64,000 nucleotides of DNA. Origin: Prevotella sp. (lineage in GTDB: Bacteria > Bacteroidota > Bacteroidia > Bacteroidales > Bacteroidaceae). A model generated the notes under the pieces. The model made no database searches. It saw only the letters and a program-made list of their open reading frames with translations, and had not been told where the DNA came from. The stretch covers positions 1 to 64,000 of the forward strand of contig JAGAAJ010000025.1 of assembly GCA_017615355.1 (NCBI GenBank), in the 5' to 3' direction. The position numbers and the translations under genes were made by a program. Positions within the stretch are counted from its first letter, which is position 1. The number at the start of each line of letters is the position of its first letter. Positions 51,701-59,152 of this stretch are shown here, one piece after another.

Positions 51701-51708
51701 TATCTTTG
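51701..51708 (+). promoter_or_regulatory. -7 box (TATCTTTG)
   Basis: TAnnTTTG 30 bp upstream of the second paralogue; separates its expression from the first. Confidence 0.65.
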
Positions 51709-51738
51709 CATCAACAAAACCATTAAACACTTACGATT

Positions 51739-52359
51739 ATGAAAAAGATTTATACCTACATGACGATGGTGCTGATGCTCAGCATGGCAACCATGACCTT
51801 CACAAGCTGTGAAATGGACGACCAGGACGAAGCAAGAATCCTCATTGCAGGTGACTGGCAGGGCACACTCGGTGCATACTACTACGATCGTTGGGGACTG
51901 AGCGGCAATACCTACGAGACCGTGATCCACTTCTGTGAGAACGGATACGGAGCTACCAGCGGTCGCGGCTATGAAGTTGACTACGACAATCGTTCGCCAT
52001 TCTACGACTATGCCTACTGTGAGTTCTCCTGGTCTGTCGTCAATGGCGTTATCACTCTCATCTACGACGACAGCATGTGGACACCGGTGTATATCAGCGA
52101 CTACTCGCTGTCGAGCAGCTACTTCTCGGGCTACATGAACGATGGCACACGTCGCGACATCCGCTTCCGCTTGGAGAATGTGCGCTTCGGCTATTGGGAC
52201 ACCTACCGCGACGGCTACTACTACGATGACTACTATTACTCTCGCACCACTCGTGATGCAGAATCCGACAGCACCACAGTGAGCACCGACAGTATCCCTG
52301 TGGTCAACAACGGTAAGAGCATCGCCAGCGGAGCCTTTGCCAAGGCTATGCAGAAATAG
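51739..52359 (+). CDS. Lipoprotein, paralogue 2, unknown function
   Basis: 206 aa. Lipobox TFTSC (about residue 24). Same domain as paralogue 1: GDWQGTLGAYYYDRWGLSGNTYETVIHF, TSGRGYEVDY, WSVVNGVITLIYDDSMWTPVYISDYSLSSSYFSG. C-terminal Tyr/Asp stretch, then SIASGAFAKAMQK. It has its own promoter and terminator. Function unknown; probably surface or periplasmic, lipid-anchored. Confidence 0.82.
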   Translation: MKKIYTYMTMVLMLSMATMTFTSCEMDDQDEARILIAGDWQGTLGAYYYDRWGLSGNTYETVIHFCENGYGATSGRGYEVDYDNRSPFYDYAYCEFSWSVVNGVITLIYDDSMWTPVYISDYSLSSSYFSGYMNDGTRRDIRFRLENVRFGYWDTYRDGYYYDDYYYSRTTRDAESDSTTVSTDSIPVVNNGKSIASGAFAKAMQK

Positions 52360-52373
52360 AATAAAGCGACATC

Positions 52374-52419
52374 AACAAAAAAGGGCAACCTCGTCACATC
52401 GAGGTTGTCCTTTGTTTTT
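52374..52419. terminator. Bidirectional intrinsic terminator
   Basis: Stem GGGCAACCTCG / CGAGGTTGTCC flanked by an A-run on the left and a T-rich run on the right. It serves the convergent lipoprotein and serine acetyltransferase genes. Confidence 0.85.
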
Positions 52420-52430
52420 GTTGTGGTCTT

Positions 52431-53342
52431 TTAAATCCCCAGCCCACCTTGGAAGGAGACATCCACCGCCTTGCTCTGCAGAATGCGTGAGTGAGGCGGT
52501 ACATCATGTGTAAGCCAGATGTTGCCGCCGATGACCGAGTCGTGTCCGATGGTGATGCGACCAAGGATAGAGGCGTTGGAATAAATCGTGACACGATCCT
52601 CGATGACGGGATGGCGCGGCACGTTGAGCATATTGCCGTCGGCATCGTATTTGAAGCTCTTTGCACCAAGTGTAACACCCTGATACAGCGTGACGTGATT
52701 GCCGATGATGGCCGTCTCGCCAATGACGACACCCGTGCCGTGATCGATAGCGAAATACTCGCCGATGGTGGCACCCGGGTGGATGTCGATACCAGTCTTC
52801 GAGTGGGCCTGCTCAGTAATAATCCTTGGGATGACGGGCACCTGCATCTTGTGCAGCACATGCGCCAGACGGTAGTGCGTCATCGTGTTCACGATGGGGT
52901 AGCAGTAGATCACCTCGCCGTAGTTGGGAGCGGCAGGGTCGTTCTGGAACATCGCCTCTACGTCGGTGTAGAGCAGACGCTTCACCTCAGGCAGCTCGTC
53001 GATATAGCGCAAGGCTATCTCCTCAGCCGTAGGCAGCACTTCTTCCTCAGCACAATCGTCGCAAAACTGTAGGCCACGGGCTATCTGACGGCGCAGCAGG
53101 CCGTAGAGCTCCTCCATGCTCACTCCAATGAAATGCTGGCGAATCAGCTCATCAGGCTGGCGTTTATACAAGTAGTCAGAGAAGATGATGCTCTTCGACA
53201 GGCTGACAATGCGGCGCACCTCTTCTACCGACGGCAGTTGCGCTGTGCCCTTCGGCATCATCGCCTCTTCCTTCGCGTCAAGTTTCGAGAGCTTGGCCAC
53301 ATTGCGCAGCAGTACCTCGTTGATTTGCTTCTGGTTCATCAT
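52431..53342 (-). CDS. cysE: Serine O-acetyltransferase
   Basis: 303 aa. The N-terminal helical domain is followed by left-handed beta-helix hexapeptide repeats with IDIHPGATIGEYFAIDHGTGVVIGETAIIGNHVTLYQGVTLGAKSF and PRHPVIEDRVTIYSNASILGRITIGHDSVIGGNIWL. This EpsC-type length is typical of Bacteroidales. It makes O-acetylserine for cysteine synthesis. Upstream of its start are 43 bp and then the next lipoprotein gene, in the same direction. Confidence 0.93.
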   Translation of the reverse strand: MMNQKQINEVLLRNVAKLSKLDAKEEAMMPKGTAQLPSVEEVRRIVSLSKSIIFSDYLYKRQPDELIRQHFIGVSMEELYGLLRRQIARGLQFCDDCAEEEVLPTAEEIALRYIDELPEVKRLLYTDVEAMFQNDPAAPNYGEVIYCYPIVNTMTHYRLAHVLHKMQVPVIPRIITEQAHSKTGIDIHPGATIGEYFAIDHGTGVVIGETAIIGNHVTLYQGVTLGAKSFKYDADGNMLNVPRHPVIEDRVTIYSNASILGRITIGHDSVIGGNIWLTHDVPPHSRILQSKAVDVSFQGGLGI

Positions 53343-53385
53343 TGTCTATCGGCGGTTCCGTTCAATATAGTAGGGTAGGGGCTTT

Positions 53386-53991
53386 TTATCTCTCGTTGGC
53401 ACGGAGATAGGTAATCATCATGGCTTCCATGCTGGCCTCCACATCGCCGGTCTTGGTGAAGTCCTTGATGCGCCACTCGCCATTCTCAAGCTCGAGCTCT
53501 ATGCCCATCATAATCCACTCGTCGCCGTGGTGGAGGGTGTAGGTGGCATAGGCCAGGTCTTCATCATTCAGCTCAACATTGACGTCATCGACGGAAAGTC
53601 CATTGTCCTCCCAAGGACTCCACATGGCAAGCTCATTGCCCCGGAAGAAACGGTCTTCTTCGAGCTCTTGATTGTAATCGGCTGCGCGTGTGTCGGTGAT
53701 GAGCTGGTTGAAGCCCTCCGTGCAGTACATGCCGAACATGTCGAGGTTGGGTTCCAGGTCATCCTCGTCGCGTGGTCCATAGATCACATTGAGGTCTTCG
53801 TAGGCGTCGTTCAGCAGTTTGGTGACAGATGCTTCTACGCTATCGTCGGCATCGTCCTCTTCTTCGTCATTCTCTGCCACCTCCTCGGTGTCGGCTTTCT
53901 CATCGTTGGCCTTGTTGTCCTTCTTGCCACACGATACCATCACGCACATTGAAACGGCTGCAATAGCCACCATAAAAAGCTTTCTCTTCAT
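53386..53991 (-). CDS. DUF3828-like lipoprotein
   Basis: 201 aa. Lipobox VMVSC (C21), an acidic linker (residues about 25-55, ENDEEEDDADDS), then a DUF3828-like NTF2-type domain (SVTKLLNDAYEDLNVIY...GDEWIMMGIELELENGEWRIKDF). Function unknown. Its acidic linker resembles that of the lipoprotein at 7116-8183. Confidence 0.82.
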   Translation of the reverse strand: MKRKLFMVAIAAVSMCVMVSCGKKDNKANDEKADTEEVAENDEEEDDADDSVEASVTKLLNDAYEDLNVIYGPRDEDDLEPNLDMFGMYCTEGFNQLITDTRAADYNQELEEDRFFRGNELAMWSPWEDNGLSVDDVNVELNDEDLAYATYTLHHGDEWIMMGIELELENGEWRIKDFTKTGDVEASMEAMMITYLRANER

Positions 53992-54037
53992 AATTGTTTT
54001 TTGTTTTTGTAGGGTTATAAAAATGTGTTTGTAGAAA

Positions 54038-54739
54038 TCACAGTTTCAGCCTTCTCCAGAGGCAGCGAGGGATGCGTCGCCACAGCCAGGTGATGCAGCG
54101 CCAGCGCCAGTCGATGACACGCACATGGCGACGGCGGGAGATGGAGCGTACGATGTCGTGTGCCACCTTCTCCTTATTTAATAAGAGTGGATAGCGGTTG
54201 CCATCGTTCAGTAGGTCAGTATCGACGAAGCCTGGCCGGATGTCGGTAAAGCGGATGTTCAGCCGACGGGCGTTGCTGAGCTGCTCCAGCGCCTCGATAT
54301 AGGTGTTCTGCATCGCCTTCGTGGCTGAGTAGGATGGGGCAGGGCCGAGGCCTTTCGTGCCTGCAATGCTGCTGATGACGGCGATATGTCCGCCGCCGTG
54401 CTCAGCCATATAGCGGAACGCTGTACCGATTAATGCCGTAAAGCCCAACCCGTTGGTCTTGACGGTTTGCAGCTCGATGTCCTCGTGCAGCTCACGGTTT
54501 TGCTTGCCGATGCCTGAAGCATGAAAGTAGAGGTCCATGCCTCCCGTCTTCTCTATCAGCTCCAGCAGTCGCTTGCTGGCATCCTCGCTGGTGACGTCAA
54601 TCTGCATGGCCGTCTCAAAGTCGGCGAGGCGATCCAGTCGGCGAGCTGCCACGCCCACCGTCCAGCCCTGCTCCTTGAGCAGCAGCGCCACCTCGCGGCC
54701 GATGCCCGATGAGGCTCCAATGACGATAGCTCTTTTCAT
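54038..54739 (-). CDS. SDR-family oxidoreductase
   Basis: 233 aa from MKRAIVIGASSGIGREVALLL; the -7 box at 54746-54753 excludes the ATG at 54757. Rossmann motif GASSGIG (8-14), VAVISSIAGTKG (Ser), YSATKA (Tyr/Lys). NAD(P)-dependent reduction or oxidation of an unknown substrate. The C-terminus has a basic and tryptophan-rich tail (RRRHVRVIDWRWRCITWLWRRIPRCLWRRL) that may contact the membrane. Confidence 0.9.
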   Translation of the reverse strand: MKRAIVIGASSGIGREVALLLKEQGWTVGVAARRLDRLADFETAMQIDVTSEDASKRLLELIEKTGGMDLYFHASGIGKQNRELHEDIELQTVKTNGLGFTALIGTAFRYMAEHGGGHIAVISSIAGTKGLGPAPSYSATKAMQNTYIEALEQLSNARRLNIRFTDIRPGFVDTDLLNDGNRYPLLLNKEKVAHDIVRSISRRRHVRVIDWRWRCITWLWRRIPRCLWRRLKL

Positions 54740-54745
54740 TGGGTG

Positions 54746-54753
54746 CAAAATTA
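54746..54753 (-). promoter_or_regulatory. -7 box (TAATTTTG) of SDR gene
   Basis: TAnnTTTG six bases upstream of ATG 54739. Confidence 0.65.
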
Positions 54754-54850
54754 ACAATTATTGTGTAAAGAAAAATTAGAAAGGCGGTTAAATGTTGTTA
54801 ATCCCCCTTAATACAGGGTGTCCTGAGTACTCGCTTTTGTCGTTTTTTCG

Positions 54851-54858
54851 TACTTTTG
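54851..54858 (+). promoter_or_regulatory. -7 box (TACTTTTG) of thioredoxin-fold gene
   Basis: TAnnTTTG four bases upstream of the ATG at 54863, so the mRNA is probably leaderless. Confidence 0.65.
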
Positions 54859-54862
54859 CATC

Positions 54863-55363
54863 ATGAGAAAAGTCATCTTTACATTGTTTACCGTCCTCTT
54901 TGCTCTGCAGGCAAATGCTCAGACAGGCCTGAAGAAGGTGTATAACGAAGACATCAACCCCATCGAGCAGATAGACCAGGCACTCGTCAAGGCCAAGTCT
55001 GAAGGCAAGTTCGTTATTTGTCAGGTGGGTGGAAACTGGTGCCCCTGGTGTTTGCGATTTGCCGACTTCATCACGAATGACACAACTATCAGCAAGGTCA
55101 TCGACGAGAACTTCGAGTATATCCATGTGAACTACAATCCCCGAAAGTCAGGTGGAGAGGAAAAGGCACAACAGGCTGCCGCTTTGATGAAACGGCTTGA
55201 TAATTGTGGGCGTTTCGGTTATCCCGTGTTCGTCGTGTTGGATGAAGAGGGCAAGGTGATCCATATCCAGGATTCGAGCTTCCTCGAGGAGGGACAGGGC
55301 TACAATCAGGAAAAGGTGCTGCGTTTCTTCAAGAATTGGACTCCCAAAGCTGTTGGCTTTTAA
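54863..55363 (+). CDS. Exported thioredoxin-fold protein (CPWC)
   Basis: 166 aa. The signal peptide (MRKVIFTLFTVLFALQANAQ) is followed by a thioredoxin-like domain with GGNWCPWCLRF as the CXXC site, YIHVNYNP and GRFGYPVFVVLDEEGKVI (cis-Pro). Probably a periplasmic disulphide reductase or isomerase. It is monocistronic. Confidence 0.9.
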   Translation: MRKVIFTLFTVLFALQANAQTGLKKVYNEDINPIEQIDQALVKAKSEGKFVICQVGGNWCPWCLRFADFITNDTTISKVIDENFEYIHVNYNPRKSGGEEKAQQAAALMKRLDNCGRFGYPVFVVLDEEGKVIHIQDSSFLEEGQGYNQEKVLRFFKNWTPKAVGF

Positions 55364-55403
55364 GTAAGAATAGCGTGTCCCATAGCGTGGGATACACAGC
55401 TAT

Positions 55404-55643
55404 ATAAAAAAACTGCAGGCCTGGTTTCACAACTAAGCCTGCATTTAAACGATATTAATAACTAAAAACCTTCTCTAAACATGTTAACCTTACAACAAAT
55501 CTTTTTAACCAAAAAACTAAAAACCTAATGAACTAACAATCTAAATTACCTAATAACTAACAACTATTGAATCTAAAAAACCTATTCTTGTGTATGTTTG
55601 TCTATTGAAGATCTCTTTTGTCGCGGGTTTGTTTCCTTTTGAC
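55404..55643 (-). ncRNA. Candidate non-coding RNA, about 240 nt
   Basis: The spacer holds a perfect TACCTTTG -7 box (55648-55655) and, 205 bp downstream on the minus strand, the hairpin TGCAGGC...GCCTGCA followed by seven T's (55404-55448). Between them there is no ORF of note. Instead the AT-rich sequence contains repeated (T)TAGGTTTTTTAGATT / GTTAGTTATTAGG-type stretches. This is the layout of an autonomously transcribed sRNA; I cannot name the family (6S-like and Bacteroidales-1-like are possibilities). Confidence 0.6.
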
Positions 55644-55647
55644 GATG

Positions 55648-55655
55648 CAAAGGTA
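55648..55655 (-). promoter_or_regulatory. -7 box (TACCTTTG) of candidate ncRNA
   Basis: Perfect TAnnTTTG with no coding start downstream on the minus strand. The sequence from 55656 to 55823 holds nothing I recognise. Confidence 0.65.
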
Positions 55656-55823
55656 CGACGAAAATTGCTACCGCGCAATACTTTTTATCGGGTTTTGATG
55701 AAAAATGTGCTGATTATTGACGAAAATCAAGCGATTTGTGTGCGGACACACAAAATTGTGCACGAAAACAGGTGACAAAGGAAGGACTTTCTATGGTAAT
55801 TCTTTGGGATTGGCGGGGCATCT

Positions 55824-56873
55824 TCATTTTATGAAATTATCATACCAACTACGGTAGTAATATCTTAAAGGTTGCACAGCGCTGACGAGCTCCCTGTCAG
55901 GCCAGAGCGATACACTCTTAAGAGTCACATAGCCCACTTCGCCTGCATGGTTCTCAGATGGTATCTCAGGTGGGGTACATGTGGACTCTTCTACGACATC
56001 CTCCTCTTCTTCTACCTCTATCACATCAGGAGCAGTCCCTTCCTCATCGTCTGCTTCCATGAGGGCTTGTTCCATCTCATATTTCTCCTGCGAAAGGCGT
56101 ATCGCCCTTTGCGCCATGTCTATTATCAGCTGTTTGTCATCGGCGCGCTGGTATTTCGCTATGCCCATTAAGGCATAGATGCAATGCTCTTTCTGATACA
56201 GGTCCTTCAACCGCTCATAATACTGGGGAAGAGGAGGCAGCCGCTCCATCAAATCGGTCATAAGAAACCTGTCGTATCTGTCGAAATAAGGTTTATAAAG
56301 AATGACACTGTCAAGGCGGATGGAATCTTCCACCGACAAACCATAATACTCGCGGTTAACTCTAAGTTCACTTATACGTCCCTCACTCACAGTTTGACAT
56401 CTATAGATGCACCCGCTCGCAATTTCGCACACAGCGGTATCGAGCACTCCTTTGATGGCAATCTCTGCTGCAAGATGAGGGTCTCGCTTCATCAGGCCAT
56501 AGGATGCCGACAGCCGTACAACAGTCGAAGGATGCGACAATGCCAGATAGGCCAGTTGCTCCGTTGTGGCAATATGCCATAGCGAATCTGAAAGGTCATA
56601 CTGGCTTGTCCTTTCACCTGCAAACCCGATACCTCCAGAAGCGTGGAATTCTGTCTCCTTGCTCAGTTGCTCAACAATACTTTCTATCGTGTCACCTAAT
56701 GCCATACCTTCCTCTTTGTTTGCCGTCTTCCCCTGCTGGCTGCATGATGAAAGCAGACCTGTCAGGAGCAATAACACCAGCAATAAAATCCGTTCGGCTG
56801 GATTTGTAATCCTGCCGTTGTGAGTATAAGGATTTGAAATCCGCAATTTATTCATCTGTGCTATTGCTGCCAT
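55824..56873 (-). CDS. Lipoprotein of unknown function with element-derived N-terminus
   Basis: 349 aa as an open frame. The signal peptide core ILLLVLLLLTGLLSSC (C44) is preceded by residues encoded by a hairpin-ended repeat element (MAAIAQMNKLRISNPY...ITNPAER), so the repeat supplies the start codon: either ATG 56873 or ATG 56855 (MNKLRI). The mature protein is helical (LAYLALSHPSTVVRLSASYGLMKRDPHLAAEIAIKGVLD), with a HEAT-like look, then an acidic linker. No enzyme motif is seen. If the repeat-derived start is not used, only TTG/GTG codons remain near the signal core. Confidence 0.7.
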   Translation of the reverse strand: MAAIAQMNKLRISNPYTHNGRITNPAERILLLVLLLLTGLLSSCSQQGKTANKEEGMALGDTIESIVEQLSKETEFHASGGIGFAGERTSQYDLSDSLWHIATTEQLAYLALSHPSTVVRLSASYGLMKRDPHLAAEIAIKGVLDTAVCEIASGCIYRCQTVSEGRISELRVNREYYGLSVEDSIRLDSVILYKPYFDRYDRFLMTDLMERLPPLPQYYERLKDLYQKEHCIYALMGIAKYQRADDKQLIIDMAQRAIRLSQEKYEMEQALMEADDEEGTAPDVIEVEEEEDVVEESTCTPPEIPSENHAGEVGYVTLKSVSLWPDRELVSAVQPLRYYYRSWYDNFIK

Positions 56874-57039
56874 AGTTCATTATAGTTCATTATTATTCGT
56901 TGGATTTCATCCGACCTTTTCCTTGCCTCGGCATAGTCCAAACACGTTTGGCCTCTGCTCTCGGCTGCATAAAAACGTTCTTTTCGCATTGCAAATGCTT
57001 ATATTCGCTGCGGTTGGATTTCAAATCCGACCGAACGGG
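56790..57039. mobile_element. Hairpin-ended repeat element, copy 1 (MITE-like)
   Basis: 250 bp, ends CCGTTCGGC... and ...CCGACCGAACGGG (imperfect terminal inverted repeat). Each end carries its own hairpin (GGATTTGTAATCC-type at the left, GGTTGGATTTCAAATCCGACC at the right). No transposase. Same family as 58904-59144 and 59903-60214. Confidence 0.8.
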
Positions 57040-57153
57040 TGCCCGTTCCACTATGTCTTCGTGCAAGTCGCGCCATCGTCTGTTGACTAAATGACTGCAA
57101 AATCAGATAGAGGATGTGCCTATTTTGACACACCCTCTCCTAAGCCTAAGATC

Positions 57154-57585
57154 CTAATGAGTCCTAATGAACTTATAATAGGGACCATCTGCTTCAGTAT
57201 TTTTAAAAAGACGTAAAGTGTCTTTTTCTATTAAATAGTCAAAACTAATGCCGTTAATGGTTATCTTATTATCGGGATCAATCGAAAAAGGACAAGTACC
57301 ATTAGTCATGAATGGCGACAAATTAACCCCGGATTTGTTATTAACCTCTAACACTCCAAGATGGTTAAATACGCAAATTACCTTGTTTGGCAGAAATTCA
57401 CTTTGCTGCACCCAACCTCTATCAAACAATCTGAGCTCCCAAGTTCCCAAAATATCCGTTTGAGAAATTATTTCTTCCGTTTGAGAATAAATTTCTTCGT
57501 CTTCATTCGAATCACTACAACCGATGCTGCCAAGTATCAGTGAAAATATTAAGGGCAGGTAGAAAAAAGTTTTGTTAGTTATCAT
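57154..57585 (-). CDS. Small lipoprotein, lipocalin-like
   Basis: 143 aa. Lipobox LGSIGC (about C23), then TDILGTWELRLFDRGWVQQSEFLPNKVICVFNHLGVLEV, a pattern of lipocalin-like beta-barrels (GTWEL motif). Function unknown. AT-rich. In this neighbourhood of orphan toxin and immunity pieces it could be an immunity lipoprotein, but nothing proves that. Confidence 0.78.
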   Translation of the reverse strand: MITNKTFFYLPLIFSLILGSIGCSDSNEDEEIYSQTEEIISQTDILGTWELRLFDRGWVQQSEFLPNKVICVFNHLGVLEVNNKSGVNLSPFMTNGTCPFSIDPDNKITINGISFDYLIEKDTLRLFKNTEADGPYYKFIRTH

Positions 57586-57644
57586 TGTCTAAAATATTTA
57601 TATGAGAATGTTGAAAACTGTGTCGAGTATAAACTATGAGGCTA

Positions 57645-57725
57645 CTAAGTCCGTATATTGGTGCCTTGGCCATTGGCCACACCCGCAGTCATCAGCGCAA
57701 ATAAACTCAGAATGATATGTTTCAT
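57645..57725 (-). pseudogene. Orphan signal-peptide ORF (26 codons), remnant of an exported protein
   Basis: MKHIILSLFALMTAGVANGQ plus GTNIRT then a stop, preceded by AAGGAGACAAAT (a good Shine-Dalgarno-like leader). It looks like the 5' end of a secreted protein whose body has been lost by deletion or recombination. The remaining spacer from 57726 to 57857 holds nothing else. Confidence 0.6.
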
Positions 57726-57857
57726 ATTTGTCTCCTTTTTAGATATAACGTTTCAATAGCGGAAATCTTGCAGCTATGACCTGACTTTTTTGCTTCTGCC
57801 TGCAAAAAAACACAATTATTTATCATCTGCCAAATATTCAACCCAAAATATGATCAT

Positions 57858-58442
57858 TTAGCGCTCGACCTTTGGTCGCTTGGCTCGCCCAAGAACCGTC
57901 CCCGCCGATCCCTGATCATTTAGAGCCCCCGATGATCCACCCTCAACGGGCGGATACGCTCCTTTGTCGTTTTCAAAATCAAATTTGAAAAACCATTGGA
58001 TTTTCCCCTTCTTCTCGTTCTCATTATTATTCATTGGCATCCATGCAGCATACCATTCTTCATTTACATTAACATAGTTTCCCCAACCGGGAATTGTTCG
58101 GGCTTTACTTGTTTTTATTTCATCTCCAACTTTAAATCCATTGACAGAAAAAAGCTTATCGTTTGTCGAAATAAACACTATCGTTTGGTTATCAGAAATG
58201 CCTAGTGTGTATTCTATTCCGTCGTAGAACACATTGATTCCTTTAATGAGATTGTTATATGGAATAAGAATATAGCCATTTTCCTCTTTCCATCCAGAAA
58301 ATGACTGTCCTAAATTAATTTGATGATTTACGGCCATATAATGTCTAGATGGCCTAATAGATGTAGTCAAAGTGGTACAACTGTAAATAAATACAAGGGG
58401 AAGAATTAAGTGTATTTTATTTATTATTTTCATTTTCTTCAT
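57858..58442 (-). CDS. Lipoprotein, possible immunity protein
   Basis: 194 aa. Lipobox LVFIYSC (about C22). The mature part is beta-rich (SGWKEENGYILIPYNNLIKGINVFYDGIEYTLGISDNQTIVFISTND). The last 30 residues (SSGALNDQGSAGTVLGRAKRPKVER) are encoded by junction DNA found repeatedly in this region, so the original C-terminus may have been replaced. It overlaps the upstream small ORF by 26 bp. Function unknown. Confidence 0.7.
   Translation of the reverse strand: MKKMKIINKIHLILPLVFIYSCTTLTTSIRPSRHYMAVNHQINLGQSFSGWKEENGYILIPYNNLIKGINVFYDGIEYTLGISDNQTIVFISTNDKLFSVNGFKVGDEIKTSKARTIPGWGNYVNVNEEWYAAWMPMNNNENEKKGKIQWFFKFDFENDKGAYPPVEGGSSGALNDQGSAGTVLGRAKRPKVER
57891..57922. repeat. Junction motif J1
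   Basis: AAGAACCGTCCCCGCCGATC followed by CTGATCATTTA. The same GGNGACGGTTCTT(A/T)ATGATCAG-like string recurs at 58631, 58713, 60215, 60995 and 61759. Confidence 0.7.
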
Positions 58443-58662
58443 CTTTAAAAATTTTTAGTCGCAAATCTTTGATTTCTTTTTCAGAGGCTACTTTGTCAGC
58501 ATGCCCTTTACGGAAAACCAAAAAAGGAGCAGCTCCATTAGAACGCCAACCATTTCGTATTTTGTCATTATGCGCTTCAGTCTCAAGACCACCAAGTCCA
58601 TTAACGTTAGTGCCATCTTCTGGAATCAGTGGGGACGGTTCTAAATGATCAGTTTTTGTCAT
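58417..58662 (-). CDS. Small hypothetical protein, possibly toxin fragment
   Basis: 81 aa from MTKTDHLEPSP; the frame is open up to 58821 but that part is duplicated promoter DNA. Residues NDKIRNGWRSNGAAPFLVFRKGHADKVASEKEIKDLRLKIFKDEE are charged and helical. The start (MTKTDHLEPSP) is encoded in junction repeat D2, whose second copy (61003-61069) begins another short frame with the same residues. I recognise no family. Confidence 0.5.
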   Translation of the reverse strand: MTKTDHLEPSPLIPEDGTNVNGLGGLETEAHNDKIRNGWRSNGAAPFLVFRKGHADKVASEKEIKDLRLKIFKDEENENNK

Positions 58663-58696
58663 TGTACATCGTCTTTTTAATTTTTTGAATAATGCC
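58631..58696. repeat. Duplicated segment D2, copy 1
   Basis: 66 bp nearly identical to 61003-61069, including GGGGACGGTTCTAAATGATCAG and the ATGACAAAAACTGAT start on the minus strand. Confidence 0.85.
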
Positions 58697-58709
58697 ATAT
58701 GGATCTGAA

Positions 58710-58790
58710 TCAGGGACGGTTCTTTGATCCTCTTAAATCTTAAATCTTGCCGCAAAGATACAAACAATCCTGCAAACTGCCAAAGGATGA
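58710..58790. repeat. Duplicated promoter segment D1, copy 1
   Basis: 81 bp nearly identical to 61758-61840. It contains GGGACGGTTCTTTGATCC and, on the minus strand, a TATCTTTG -7 box. Confidence 0.88.
58753..58760 (-). promoter_or_regulatory. -7 box (TATCTTTG) in D1 copy 1
   Basis: TAnnTTTG about 90 bp upstream of ATG 58662. Confidence 0.6.
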
Positions 58791-58903
58791 CAGGAAAATT
58801 GGACTTTTTTCTTTTTTTCAATCAAATGCGGTTGAAAGTCGGCTTGTATGAAAGTTGACTCAAAATTAATTTTCATTCAAAAAAGTTGTATTTACATACA
58901 TAC

Positions 58904-59144
58904 CCCGTTCGGCAGGATTTGTAATCCTGCCGTTGTGAGTATAAGGATTTGTAATCCGCAATTTATTCATCTGTGCTATTGCTGCCATTGTTCATTGTTA
59001 TTCGTTGGATTTCATCCGACCTTTTCCTTGCCTCGGCATAGTCCAAACACGTTTGGCCTCTGCTCTCGGCTGCTTAAAAACGTTCTTTTCGCATTGCAAA
59101 TGCTTATACTCGCTGCGGTCGGATTTCAAATCCGACCGAACGGG
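58904..59144. mobile_element. Hairpin-ended repeat element, copy 2 (MITE-like)
   Basis: 241 bp. Terminal inverted repeat CCCGTTCGG / CCGAACGGG. Left hairpin GGCAGGATTTGTAATCCTGCC; right hairpin GGTCGGATTTCAAATCCGACC. Fills the spacer between 58822 and 59152; nothing else seen there. Confidence 0.85.
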
Positions 59145-59152
59145 TGAATGTA

